Source of the DNA: Lingula anatina | Lineage: Eukaryota > Brachiopoda > Lingulata > Lingulida > Lingulidae | Assembly: GCF_001039355.2 (NCBI RefSeq) | Contig: NW_019775521.1 | Coordinates: 65,684 to 129,683 of the forward strand | DNA length: 64,000 nt | Direction of reading: 5' to 3' | Shown: positions 22,482-35,773 of the stretch, in pieces | Numbering within the stretch: the stretch's first letter is position 1 | Layout of the letters: each line of letters opens with the position of its first letter | Made by a program: the position numbers and the translations under genes | The notes under the pieces: model-generated | Told to the model about the DNA's origin: nothing | What the model saw: only the letters and a program-made list of their open reading frames with translations | The model's database searches: none

Positions 22482-24539
22482 TTAAATAGGCCATTTCCAC
22501 TGATCCTTCGGAGCATCTCCTAGGAGTGGTTCCCATGGTTGCCATATTAACATACGCCTGGCAAGTGATAGTTCATTTTTTGCCTAAAGAACAAAAGAAA
22601 AAAATTGGACAAAATAAAACTGATATGTACATGAAACACTGTTACAAATTTTGTACAGAGGTTCAGAGTTTGAAAATGTGCTTTGTTTAATTACTTAAAA
22701 CTGCGTCATAACTGCACTCTGACATAAGAATCAAAGAACACTCTCTGATCAAATTTTTTTCAATGTCTTACTATTTTGTCAAAGTCTAGATTTTTTCCTC
22801 AGAAACACATAATGAAATACAACGCATAAACCTTTTTGTTTTCAGTCCTAAATGTGTGCCTTTGCTATAATCAAGAGTGGGTTTTTATCAATTTATATTC
22901 CAGGACAGAAGACATAACACATTAGCTTGCTTATCAAATTCTACCAGATGCTTAAGACAATCTACTTGACTAAAAGTAAACTTATCTAAAATATCTGGAT
23001 AACATTTTTCTCCATTAAATACGATCATGAACTTGTGTCAAATTAATTAAGGACTGCAAATAAATACAAATAAAATGCATGATTGCTGCCTAAAAGCCCA
23101 TTCTTACCTGTACAATAATTTCTTCTATTTGACCACAATTAATTTTCTTTTCTATCTGAATGATGTCTTCAGTCTGAAATAAAATGAAGATTAATATTGT
23201 CCTATTGGAACCTCAGCAATCTACTGTTCCCTACATAAGACAGAAAGCAAGTGTATAACAACACCCAAGCTTATGCCAGCATAATTACCATGGCTAACCA
23301 TAACTTTTAAATTATAAGGTTACTACTAAAGTAACTACTTCTAGTTGATTACTATAATTACCACTAAAAAAAATAATAATAATGACTAAGTTCTTTAAAA
23401 TGTCCTCCCCAACCTCGCTTTTACTACCACATTACAATTATTTCTAAATTCATTTATATTATGCATATTATGTTACGAAATAAAAGTTTGCTGAGCTCCA
23501 GGTGCAAGATATATTGAGCTAGCTGTTATGATGCAAACCAGGGGCGGATTTAGGCCGTCTTCTGGGTCTTCCGGAAGACGGCCAGATTTTCAAGTTTACA
23601 TTGATGGGTACATCTGTTGGATTAGGAAGTTTAAATCTTATACCAACTTAAACACAGATGACACCAAGAAGATCAGAGCCAGTAAATGACTGAAAAACCT
23701 CACATATACTTACAGATTTAACTATATCTACCCTATGTTTTAAAATTTTTTCTGTGTTTTTTCTATATGCGGCACTGGCTGGCATTTTTTCCAGTGATTC
23801 AAAGGTCAAACCATAGAGATGCAACAACATCTGCAAAATAAAGTAATAATCATAAAAATTATATGCAACTCAGTTAATATGCTTAAATTTACATCTGTAT
23901 AAGAACAGCATTAAGGCTAGAAGTATTGATAATGGTACTTGAAAATAGATAAATATCTGTACTTTCCTCAGTACTAGTAAGTCATATCAATGACCTGTCA
24001 AGGGCACTGAATTACTGCAGCCTGATTACTATTGTTAAAAATATTGATTCGATCAAACTGTTTTTAAGTTTGACAGCAGCAAATAAATTATAATAATCAT
24101 AATGTATTGTGTACAATTAATGTACTAAAACCATTGTGACATGACTTTATTTCAAGATTTGGTAAATCAAATTACTAGTACATCAACTACTGTAAGGACA
24201 TACAAATCGATACATACCTTTCTTGGGTTTTGTGATACAGGTAGACCTGTAAGGCCAGTTGACTGAAATATAGTATAAAAACAGAATATTAAATTGTTTC
24301 CATAGTCAAAGTAGAACTTTTATCACAAAGGCATGAACAAAATATCGTGGCACAGCATTATTATGGGCAAAATTGTTTTTAAAAATTCACTATAATTAAC
24401 TAGCATCTCACTTTATTATGACATATTATTACATTAAGTTAATCAAAATTGTTTTCAATGTTAAATCGTTCTCTAAAATTGTTGTCAAGTGGTTTGTAAG
24501 ACATTAAATACTTACGGCTTTCAAAATTCTAGCAGCCAT
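22482..24539 (-). CDS. NDUFA5: NDUFA5, accessory subunit of mitochondrial complex I
   Basis: Five phase-0 exons, 24516-24539, 24218-24262, 23714-23830, 23108-23173 and 22482-22583, give a complete 117-residue protein, close to the 116 of human NDUFA5. Diagnostic pieces are [50 protein letters not shown] and the C-terminus [17 protein letters not shown]. The protein is a peripheral matrix-arm subunit of NADH:ubiquinone oxidoreductase; it is accessory, with no catalytic residues. All introns have GT/AG borders. It is head-to-head with the ZZ/EF-hand gene, about 0.7 kb between start codons. Confidence 0.96.
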
Positions 24540-25232
24540 TTTGGCCTTCTCCCTTGAAGTGAATGTATTGGCTGTAGCTTGCAGCAGTATCCTATCAGGC
24601 CACAAGCTGACCGTAATATGTCATCTCAAGCCAAACATTAAATGTCATCTCAGGCCACAGAGTTTACACCGAACTTTCCTGTCATTAGGAATCTACACAC
24701 ACTAAATTTTATATCAGTAACTTCAATATCTTGTTTCGATTAATGTAATACCGGGAAGTATAATGAAAACCAGTATTTTGGGCAGATCATTCACAATCAT
24801 ATGTAATCTTCACAGTTTCTTAAAGATGGCGATGTGCCAAGACAAGATAGACCAAAACGAGAAATTCATACTTAAACTTTTCATTTCCCATTTCATCGAT
24901 TGTAATTTGTTATGATATAGAGGGATTTATAGATTAAAATGTCTAACTATATTCAGACATAGATAAAATACAGGAAGTCCACGTTAAGTTTTTTTTGGTT
25001 TCAGCGACACCTGTTGACCAGATAAATTTATTGGTGGGAAAACATTGTTGGACGAAAATTGATCTTGGAAGTAAGTTTCTCGATTGCCATCTTTTCTGCT
25101 TTGTTGTTCTCGTGATTAACTCACTAGTCATACTTTTAAACTTAGTGAGGTTATGTTTTCATTAAGTACAAGAGATAATTCATTAATACACACACATTTA
25201 AACACATTTTGTCCACTGTCTATATTCCAGCC
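24540..25232. promoter_or_regulatory. Bidirectional spacer between NDUFA5 and the ZZ/EF-hand gene
   Basis: 693 bases lie between divergent start codons. The plus-strand ATG at 25233 sits two bases after a splice acceptor (TATATTCCAG), so a non-coding first exon of that gene probably lies within this interval. TGTCATCTCA(A/G)GCCA is repeated at about 24617-24632 and 24644-24658. Confidence 0.55.
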
Positions 25233-28200
25233 ATGCCAGGTGGACTTGGTTCTCAGCAGTTTCAAAGCATGGCTGCAGGGGCCCTAGCAGGGGCTGCCTC
25301 TGTCTTTCTCACCTACCAGGCATATTGTTACTATAGACGCACGCATATACATAGCCAACAGAGAGGGAATCCACGTACAGAGCCGCTGGACACGGAAATG
25401 GATATTGTGGGACAAAATACTAGTGAGATGTTTTTGAAATGAAAATGATGAATGTATGATGAAATAAAATGTGGGATAATAAAGTCAGGTTCATGTCAAA
25501 CTTTGAAAGTATCAGCAGTAAGTAGATTAACAGTTTAACTGGTATGTGCCCAGTCTGTTACTGTCGTAGGGAAATAAATGCCAAACACAAAGACCTTTCT
25601 GACTTTTTTATTCAAACTACAATGGGGCCTTTAAACATTGTTCACAATATTTGTTATAAGATTACTATTGCTCTTTTGTATTGAATAAAAAAAAAACGTG
25701 AATGTAATAACTAAGTTAATTTAAATGTAAAAATTTCAGATCTTTCTGACAGCATGATGGAATCTCCACAGGCTTCAAGAACACTGCATATACTTAACTC
25801 GCCTCCCAGACATGCAGATGGATTGATGCCAGTTCTCCCAGAATCTCAAAAAGGAGAGGCGCAGGCGTTGCTTCACCTTCTGTATCACATAGCAGAAGAT
25901 CAGGGGAGACTTGGTACGACACAAGATTTATTATGTGTTAATGACATACATTATTATTGTTTTTATTATCAGATTTTTCTTCTTTTTGCAAGATTATAAT
26001 TTTGAAAAGAGAGCATAGAAATTTAAACACTGCTGTAAGTTCTTCCAACATTAAGTGGAAGGTAATAACTCTAATTTTTGTAGAACAGTTTCATTATCAA
26101 TGTTACTGTAATAGACTTGTGAAGATTCTTTTGTCTATAGCTACTTATATTTGTCTGGTTTTACACATCTATCACAACCTCATTCCCTGATGAAGTCTGA
26201 CTGCAAGCAGACAAAATACTGGCTGGTAAGAGCAGACAATATAAGTCTGGGGTAGCGCTTACACTCGCCAATTTAGCCAAATGCTAAAACTTACTTAAAT
26301 TGGCTAAAGAAAAAGTGCTTGATTTGACTTGTTTTAGTCAAATTATAACCATTTTGATAACGAATTGACAAAAAGGTGGTGATTTGGCTGAGCGAAAAAA
26401 ATTGCTAGCGCTACCCCAGTAAGTAGCTATGGACAAAAGAATCTTCACGTAGTCTATGAAAGTATTTTGTCTTGCATCCAGATGGGTATGTTCACAGGGG
26501 GATCACGTGTAACCTCTGTGGTCAGAGTCCTGTGTGTGGAACCAGGTTCAAGGTAAGCATGTTGTCTAGAAGCATCATGTACATGCACACACACACGCAC
26601 ACGTGCACACACACACACACACATGCTCACACACACACACACACATGCATACACACACACACACACTAACCTTCTGTTCCTAATAGAAAAAAATACTAAG
26701 TATATTTTGTACAGAAATTGTAATTAAAAAGCAAGATAAAGATGTTTACATGTTGAAGTCCAGAAAAATTAGATAGTTTTTTGTGGTTTGTGCAATTGTA
26801 TTTCATTATGTTTACTTTGGAAGACTTTCATTCTTTTTTAAATGCAATTGTTTTTTCATCTGGATTGATATAAATATCGTGTTTCAGTGTGCCAACTGTA
26901 TCGACTATGACGTCTGTGAGAGATGTGAACCCAAAGATTTACACAACAAAACCCATTTATTCATCAAGATCCGCATCCCTCTACCACCTCTTGCCAACCC
27001 TAGGATGCCTTTGTTTAAACCCCTCTATCCAGGTATATATGTTCAATTTCAATTTCAATTTATTTCTGTACTGGTACATAAATAATCATGACCTTGTAGA
27101 ATAAAATATAATAAAAATAATACGATTGGTGCATTATCATTCTCTTATTGGTAATTGGATTACCTGTTTGTGAATGAAGAAGTATATATCTTTATATATA
27201 TTGACAATAGTGCTGACATCTGCTGGCCAAATAGATATTTTGATACTTGAAACTGCGCTGCCATCTGGTAGTCAATTAATGATATTTTATTGCTCAGCAC
27301 TGCTGCCTGCTTAATGTTTGGTTTGAATGCATGTATGTCTTCAGAGCTGGCCAGTTTCAATACTTGGGTCACATAACATCATAAAATAACTGAAAACAAA
27401 CTCTTAATGTTTTACCGCTCTTTTTCCAGGAAAGGAATATAATGTTGTGAAACTTAACAAAGAAGAAATATCCATTTTTAAAAAAGAGACTTTATGTAAG
27501 TACTGGTATCTTTCCCTTGGCACAGCTCATGATAAAGGTGACAATATTTAAAAAAGCTGACAGCAGTTAATGTTAATGGTCTATTTCAACATTTGCTTGA
27601 TGCTTAGGTTTTCATTTGGATAATTATTGATAACATGATATTAAATGGATTCTTTTTACTTATTTTTGATTTTTTCTTTCATTTAATGCCCTCTGTTCTA
27701 GATTTACGCTTTTAATATAGAAGTGCATTTTCTCTCTTCTGCTGTGTGTGATTGTGTACCCTCTGAAAACTTAAAAAATAATCTTTTCTTTGATGTAAAT
27801 CTTCAGTTGACCAACATGAGCTGGAGTCCCTGTACGACCAGTATAAGTCCCTGTGTACAACAGAGAGGGGGATAACAAGGGATGTCTTCGACCAGTGCCT
27901 CGGTCCACTTGCGTCCACTAAAAACCTGGTAATGGACAGGATGTTTAAGGTAAGGTCATGGCGTACTCGTCAGCAGGCAAAGTCTTATCATAGGAAAAGG
28001 GATTTTGTCGTCCAATATCAATATCAAAGACATAAAAAAAGAAAAAAAACTTTATAACCTTATTTATCTTATATATATCTATGTGTCTCTCAGTCTGTCT
28101 ACTTGTCTTTTTTCCAGCTGATTTTTTGTAAAATCCAAAATTAACATAATTTTAAAATGAATTGATTATGAGTTATCCATTTAATTTAATTTATTTATTG

Positions 28201-30493
28201 TAGTTTTTCTCTTACTCGACTAATTTCAGTTTTATGATCGTAATGATGACAAGTACATAGACTTTCATGAGATGGTCACTGGGATGTCCATACTGGTTAA
28301 GGGAACCAAGATGGACAAGCTGCCTTGTAAGTGAATGGAGAAAGTGATAATTATTTCACATCACATTCTTATTTTATTTTTTTTTTTCGCATTTAACACC
28401 CCCTGGTATTATACTCTGTACTCTGTAAAAGGTAGAGACTAAATTTGCTAAATAAAGATAAATTTGTGGGATTGGTAGCCTATTTATGTAAGATTTATGT
28501 AATGAAAAGTGAATTAATTGAGTAAAAGGTGAAATATTACTTGGATGCTAATTTTTAGAGATCTTATTTATTTATTTATTTATTGATTGATTGATTGTAA
28601 ATGTTTATGTTTAGATGCCTTTGAAGGCTATGACTTGGAAAACAAAGGGTCCATTAGCAAGGAAAACCTGAGGAGAATGTTCAAGGTTTGGCTAATAAAA
28701 TAGTTTTTCCTTTACTTGGGAACATAATTATTCATATCGCATCATATTTATTCAATAACAATTTCTTTTCATTCAATTCTAAATTAAATATTATAGTATT
28801 TTTTGATCAAAAAGAATGAAAACTTTGCTATATCTACACATTTAAAACTGATTCAGTGGAAAAATATAAACTTGACAAAATAGAAAAATGATAGCTGAAG
28901 TGAAAGTTTCAAATTGGCTAGAATAACATTCATTTAAAGGCCACTTTTCCAATGTGTGATATATTAATCTGTATCAACAAGTTGTGTTCAGACATCTTGT
29001 CGCAACACCGATAAGAATACCATGCAATAGGAAAAGGGCCTAACATAGATTTAAGTGAAAAATTAGGATCGTTATCTATTGTTCATTTAAGACTATAATA
29101 ATATGATAATGTTAGCATTATTCGAACATATTCTTCAGGCTTATTTCAACATAACCATAGAACTAGTGCGAGATGTAGTCAAGGCCTGTGAGGAGGAGAT
29201 GGTACGTAGAATATATCACTTGAGTCTGAATGCCATATATATTAAGACATCTTTTAAAAAATTGATAACATGATTATCAACCTTAGAATTTGTGGTGAAC
29301 TGGATATAGTTATGTTCATGTTTTGGATTATTTAAAAGTCATGGTAAGAAAAAGAAAGTGAAGACAGCATGGTGATATCTGATTTATAATAAGTATTTAT
29401 GTTTTTACTCCTCACCAGTAGATCTGAAATACCATAATGAAATAGCAGACTTGAACACAATTCAGCAAAGAAAAGTTCAACCAAATAAAACAAATATAAC
29501 ATATTATTTCACACTCTAGATGGCAAACTTCGATGACAGTTCTGGCAAGCCAGTATCAGCTCTGTTCAGTGCCCCTATTCCAATCGAGAGCACAAACAAC
29601 AACATCCCTAGTAAACAACCATTTCCCGGGAACCCAGGAGGAAGGTGGGTATTGGCCTGAAGTAATGTTTTTATCTATATAAAACTGACAAATAATATCA
29701 AGGCAGCCATTGCAACTCGGGCAAGCAATGCATAGCATATACTGTGGGTGTAAAAAGTGTTGGGAATATTAAAGTAAAATGCATGTCTTTATGTAGGTTA
29801 TTTTAAAGTCCCTCTACAAATTTCATTCTAAAATGTTAGTAAAAACTCTTGAATGAGATTTCAAGTTTGCAACTTGCCACTGAATAAGACATTTTGTGTT
29901 CCATTGTCAATGGCAGTGAATTAAATTGATTTTAATAATTGATTCATTTACCATGTGTTGTCATTGAAGATGGTTTATCTATGAAATGTCTTCTAATTTC
30001 AAACCAATTGCCAGATGACAGTGAGTAAAAATGTTGGTTTGTTGTTTATTTGAACATCTTTGTCTTATCTAGGGAGACAATGTGGCCAGTGATGGAAGCA
30101 ATGTCCCAGGATGCAATAGAAGAAATGGTGGACAACATCTTTAAGATGGCAAAGCTTCTAGATGGACACAGGTAATTTTATAGCAGTAATCCTCTCTCTT
30201 TAAAATGAATGATTATTCAATAAAGAATGATTTTTTTTCTTTTTTAAGGTAGTTTCACCTATTTTATTCTGATATGCAATTTGCAACCTTTTCTGAAATC
30301 AAAATTTTGCCCCTGGCATTAAAAACATTTCATTGCATGATCAAATCTTAACATTTGTGGATTAAGGGAAAAAAAGAAATTGGCTATATAGTTTCTTCTT
30401 TATTTCAGGATGCCATTTAGCAAATTTAAAGAGATAACTCTTCAGGACGGCTCCTTGTGTGCCTGGTTTGATGCTCTTGGAACTGTCTTCTGA
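25233..30493 (+). CDS. Membrane-anchored ZZ zinc finger / EF-hand protein, 442 residues
   Basis: Twelve in-phase coding exons: 25233-25422, 25740-25913, 26482-26552, 26888-27032, 27430-27495, 27807-27949, 28230-28326, 28615-28685, 29139-29201, 29520-29644, 30073-30171, 30409-30493 (TGA). Residues about 13-33 are an Ala/Gly-rich hydrophobic segment followed by Tyr-Tyr-Arg-Arg, a plausible membrane anchor. A ZZ-type zinc finger follows, with C131, C134, C146, C149, C155, C158 and histidines near 164 and 168. Residues 266-277 form a canonical EF-hand loop (DRNDDKYIDFHE); the next, DLENKGSISKEN, is degenerate. The C-terminus ending WFDALGTVF recalls recoverin/NCS-type proteins. The gene is intact and well spliced, but I cannot assign a standard symbol. 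A role as a Ca2+-responsive membrane adaptor is inference. Confidence 0.85.
26112..26478. mobile_element. Composite inverted-repeat element in intron 2 of the ZZ/EF-hand gene
   Basis: An outer inverted pair, TGAAGATTCTTTTGTC (from about 26120) and GACAAAAGAATCTTCA (about 26432-26447), extends through TAGCTACTTA / TAAGTAGCTA. Nested within is a separate hairpin, 26247-26419, with termini CTGGGGTAGCGC and GCGCTACCCCAG and a 5-bp direct repeat TAAGT on each side (26242-26246 and 26420-26424). The nested piece looks like a MITE inserted into an older repeat. The right flank also holds an inverted partial copy (AGTATTTTGTCTTGCA) of the motif at 26205-26220. Confidence 0.65.
26187..26219 (+). other. 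Hammerhead-ribozyme-like motif (degenerate)
   Basis: CTGATGA (26187-26193) is followed by a helix-II-like stem GTCTG (26195-26199) / CAGAC (26208-26212) with an 8-base loop, then AAAATAC where an active core needs GAAA. This is the CUGAUGA-stem-GAAA layout of hammerheads carried by Penelope-like elements and retrozymes. I could not find a convincing cleavage-site strand upstream, so it is at best a decayed remnant. Confidence 0.3.
26583..26667. repeat. (CA)n microsatellite, imperfect
   Basis: ACACAC tracts with interspersed GTGC/ATGC steps, in intron 3 of the ZZ/EF-hand gene. Confidence 0.9.
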
Positions 30494-30782
30494 TGACCAC
30501 ACGATGACCAATCACTGACCATAGGACACTTGGTGACCAGTCACTAACCATAGGACATTTGATGACCAGTCACTAATCATTGAACACTTGGTGACCAGTC
30601 ACTGACCATAGGACACTTGGTGACCAGTCACTGACCATAAGCACTTGGTGACCAGTCACTGACCATAGGACACTTGGTGACCATTCACTGACCATAGGAC
30701 ACTTGTTGACCAGTCACACTGACCATAGGACACTTGGTGACCATTCACTGACCATAGGACACTTGATGACCAGGCACTGAAC
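30494..30782. repeat. 29-bp minisatellite starting at the stop codon of the ZZ/EF-hand gene
   Basis: About nine to ten copies of a unit reading roughly ACCAGTCACTGACCATAGG plus ACACTTGGTG. The first degenerate unit abuts the TGA at 30491-30493, so the array forms the start of the 3' UTR. Copies vary by substitutions and 1-4 base indels. Confidence 0.9.
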
Positions 30783-32587
30783 AGGTGGAATCAAGTGAGA
30801 CATTGTAAAAGCTAATTGTACTTTAACATCTATTTCTTGGTAAATATAGGATTATGATCTCAGTTTTCTTGGCCTGGTTGGCAGGAACATAAAAAGTTCT
30901 TATTACTAGATAAATGAGTTTGTAGGACAAGGAATCTCAAAAACATACTTCCTTTAATATCTTCTATTTGTATCTAAATTAAAAAATTTTTGACTATGTC
31001 AGACATTCATTTTTGCTTTAATGTCAGTCTGTAGGAAATTTCATTTCCTGCAAAAAGAAGAAAATGGTATCCGCAGACTGTTATAAATATACAGTTAATG
31101 GGCTTTGCCGACTTTACTGAAAACACTGTTAATGCACTTCCCCAACATCAGAAGCCCTGTATTGAATATTAAATGAACTTAGTATTGTTCTGTGAGGAGT
31201 CCTGTGGTAGTAAAGGAAATGAATGGATGCATTTCTACAGATACATTGGTTACTTAATTACTTCCTTTGATTATCATTATTTGTAATCTTTGGGTCATTC
31301 TTTTCCAAAAAGAAAAAAGAAGCACTACACATTTTTGTAGCAGCAGAATCACTGATGAGATTGAAATGTTGAGTCTTGTGTCAGAGCCCCCCCCCCCCCC
31401 CCCCCATTTACTGAATTTAAAAAGAATGATAAAAATTGTTAATATTCAAACATCAAAAATACAAAATTGAACTACTTTTCAGGTCTCCCTTTTATTTTAA
31501 CAATAGATTGTTAGATTAAAATGACACAAATTACAATTTTAACCGGAAAAGATTGTAATTCCCATTGGATATTGTGGTGTGGTAATTACAGGGGGTCTGT
31601 AGTGATAGGCTTTTTGAACACCACATGAGGTTTTCCCCCACAGGATGAGGACCCTGTCGTTCATCACAATCAATACTAACTGCTACAGTCTAGTGCACAG
31701 TCCAGATTTTTCAACATAGCTTTACATGGTTGGTAATTGGATTTCTGATTTTGGCCTTTCTGAAAAAAGTTGGATAAAAAAGAGGGCATGCATGGAAAGG
31801 AATATATATTTTTAATATTTATATTTATTATTTAAGATTTTTTTCTCATTTAAATCCATGAAATATTGAAGAAATTCCAAATCGTACAATAATGTTATCT
31901 TCTGACTTCAGCCTATAATTTTGCCACCCGTCTTTTGAGCAGTGGTCGCACCCACCACCATATATTTTTATCATTGTTCTAGTTCTTAAAATAACAAGGG
32001 CCTCACACTTGCTGTGATAAACTTAAGCAACCTGAAATTTGCAATAAAAACATATTGATCAAACTAGGACCAGTTAAAAGGGAAATGATAATCAACAGTC
32101 AGTGAACTTAGCTTTGACTATTTTTGACAAAGAGAATAATTTAAAATCCATACATCACGTTTATACTGCTAAATATGTCATGCCAATAGATAATTTTTGG
32201 GTGCCTTCAACTATGCCATGTTCCAGGAAATATTTAGTGGGAATCCCATTGGGTGAGAAAATTGAACAGTTCGGTCATTTGATAATAATTACAGTCAGTG
32301 TGTGCAGTAATCCAGTGAATTGATATATACGTTGTCCAAAGGTCTGTTGTCAGAATGTGTACTGACATGGCAATACCAACTGTAGAAAGTAATAGTAACA
32401 AAAATAAAAAAATACTTTGGAGCATTCAAGTATCCTGCTGATATCAGATTATCAAAAGAGTTATTATATTTGTTATTTATTTGTTTGTTTATTTATATAA
32501 CATTGTGTACAGTTCTGTACATGTTAGATGAATTCACTCTGTTTTTGTAGTTAGCTGTCAGCGAGTATTCAGACATAAGTTTAAAAT
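30783..32587. other. 3' flank of the ZZ/EF-hand gene, no further gene seen
   Basis: AT-rich sequence with an 18-base C run near 31388-31405. No supported frame or splice structure. Confidence 0.5.
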
Positions 32588-32742
32588 GTGTGATGTCATA
32601 TCTTGTGATTTTGATGTCACAATATTGCCAGTGCCTACAGTGTGATGTCACATCTTGTTTCTGTGATGTCACAATATTGCCAGTGCCTACAGTGTGATGT
32701 CACATCTTGTTTCTGTGATGTCACAATATTGCCAATGTCTGT
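32588..32742. repeat. Three tandem copies of a ~52-bp unit rich in TGATGTCA
   Basis: The unit contains TGTGATGTCACATCTTG and CAATATTGCCAGTGCCTACA. Each unit carries two TGATGTCA octamers, which resemble CRE/ATF half-consensus sites. Copies 2 and 3 are nearly identical; copy 1 is more diverged. Confidence 0.85.
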
Positions 32743-33080
32743 TGAGAGACATATCATTATTACTAGCCCTTCTAATGTGTTGCATCAAAGACAATCACAG
32801 TTTTGTAAATATGTCACGTGCTTGTGTTTTGTGTACAGGCATTGTATTGTCTGTATGTTTTGTAAGTAGTTCATATCTTGTACATAAGATACCTCTCAAA
32901 GGCTGTGTGAAGGGGGAAATGCACCTTGTGATATTTGAATTTAAACTATATTTTGATATTGATTAAAATTGTGTAATTTATTTTGATATGTGAATAATAT
33001 CAAGGAATTTTCAAACAGTGTTCTGTGTTTCATTATCCTTGGCACACTAAGAGCTTCATGGGAACAACCATAGAATGTTG

Positions 33081-33125
<45 letters not shown>

Positions 33126-35723
33126 TTAAGAAGGGAGGGGTTTTGGATTTGGGGAAAAAGCGAGGGAATATTTAGAAAAGTAGTTTCACAAGGCCATACA
33201 CCACAGCTTAATTGATGTCTGAAGGGTCTAGAATGATCCTAGTAATCTGCAGAAATGTGATACTGGGATATTCAATTTAAAGTTTTGTAATTGTGTTAGG
33301 TCTACCCTGAGATTGGTTAAAAGTGACAGCAAAATGTCCTTGGCACTCCATTACTGCAGTCTGATTGATGAGAGGCATACAAGTTATAGTTGAAAAACTC
33401 TTGTTATGTCAATCATAGGGTTCCTTGGCTGGAAATGTTTTAAGACATATATATTTATTCCTCTTCAAAATAAGTGGAAAATTAAGTGAAAAGATACATT
33501 TTTTGCTATGTTGACAATTACATCATGGACATAGTGGCGATAGGGAGTCACCCAAATGACCCGTTATGAGTACATCGATCGCAAACCGCGTGTAGGTACG
33601 TATAGAGCACAGTTGGAAATGATGTAATTATTAAAGGTGTTTAAAGAAACAGGCTGTGGATATTTATCAGTCTTTTTTGTCCAAGCTCATGTTCTCCTCT
33701 GCTTGCTCATCTAAGACTTTTAACATTGATGAAACCTCTCATTTGCTTTCACCCACAAACCACCATCAGTCACTGTGAATGGAGAAAAAAAATGAACAAA
33801 GTCAAAGTCGCCAAAAAGATCAATTGCTCTGTTGCTAGAAATATGGTGCTATTATTATCCCAGAAACAAATACATAAAAGCATATATTTATGTCACACAC
33901 AGTGTTAAAGCAATTCAAGGAGAACAGCATTTTTCCCTCCCCCCCCCCCACCTTTTTTTTGCATGAAAAGACTCCAATTACCCCACATCCAGAGTAGATC
34001 ATGTTAGAGATATGCTTGTTTTTCTTGCCAAGACAGAGAGACAGAGAAAGAGAGTGGGAACAGGAAACGTGTGGGTGTGAGAGATGGTGATTACCCCTGT
34101 GGGCGAGCAAGGTGTTTCCAGTGATTACTGCCTCAATCATTTGCCTTGCATTTCTGTCTATTATCTCTGCGTGTGGTCACACACACGCACACATGCACAC
34201 ATACTTTTGAATGTTTCTGAATGCTGTTAGACTTAATTATCCCTCCTCTGAAAATGATTTGTTTACCAATGACAGTTTTTTTGCTTCTGTGTCTCCACAT
34301 TATATACAAATGTTCATTTATCAAGATTTTCTTAAACAACAATATTTTTTCTTTATGGACAACATCAACAGTATCTTATCTTTATAGCTTCAAAAAACCA
34401 AGTCCATGTTTCTCATAATATTAGTCAAACAGGTGATTACTAAAAAATAAAAGGTAAATAAAACATAGTGAAGGTAAATCATCATGCAGTCATTCTGTGG
34501 AGATGGCTAGCATAAATGAAATTATCTTCTAAAGTCTAAGAAGATTGTTTCAGAATATCTGTGGGTGTAATGCATCTTCTTGTGACAATTGGAGGTCAAA
34601 ACGCCTCTTTAATTATCCTTACTCAAAGGAGATCCCAGGTAAAATGTCAATGTGTCACCCTGTTGACTTTTAATTAATGTAAGGCTTGTTTTTATACCCT
34701 TTATAACTTAATGATGTCCTCGAGGATTGCTGGCTGGGGTTTCTTGGAAAGGGTAATCTTTCAACAGGTATTATTTCTGCACCTGGAATTGTTACAGCTC
34801 ATTGGTGTCCTTACCATGGCGCTGTTGTTTGTGATCTAAATTGTTTTCGTAAGTCATGTAAGTTGTTAAAAAAAAATACAAAAAAAACAAAAAAACATTT
34901 ATATGATTTAAAATTTTTTTTATCTCAGCACATTAATATGGTTCTGTTATCAATTTAAGGTAAATCGTGTGGATGTCCCACATATATTGATGGACATATA
35001 TGTATGGCTTTTACACTACTTTAGAAAATTGAAGGACGATTCCGTGGCTTTATGGGCTTCGTTATTTATCTAGTGATATCACCAAGAATGTGATAAATGG
35101 ACTTGTGATAGACAGTGAAAAGGTAAAATTGGTTTATCTGGCATAAAAAGGTTGTGCATGGACTTGAATATCATTTCTTAGAATGCCTTAACTTAATTTT
35201 GAGTAAAGAAATTGTTTTTAAAAGAGGTTTCGCTGCTTCCCCCCCCCAAAAAAAAAAAAAAAAAAATTCTTGTCAGTAACAAACGCTGTCACAAAGAAAC
35301 ATCATTAATTGATATGTGGGGAATAACAGAATTGGCATGTTACAAAGTAACTTGATAAAATCAATTGCTTACAAAGTTAATATTTTTGTCCTTGAATAGG
35401 TTTGTCCTTAGCTTTATATACTAAGTGATGTTTATAAAAGGCATTTTTATCCTAGATTTGGACAAAAAGCATAAAGGATAAGAAGAGAGGGCTCTACCAG
35501 TCAGTGCATAAGCTGGGTCTGTACACTCACACTGTGTAGCCTATCTATCTGGAATTATTGATTCCCTCTCACCTGTAGAAATCTATACTCCCAAAACAAA
35601 TATTATGTCAACTACTCTGTAGTCTTCATTTTGCCTCATTTATTGTAAGTGGGAATGATATTGTGTAGAGATGCATTTGTAAACTTAAGACCGGATGATG
35701 AAAGTGTGTGTGTTTGTTCATGT

Positions 35724-35773
<50 letters not shown>

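Noticed and set aside
26454-26669. Cys/His/Thr-rich frames
   Set aside because: Translations of CA/TG microsatellite sequence; the left part overlaps the real ZZ-finger exon.
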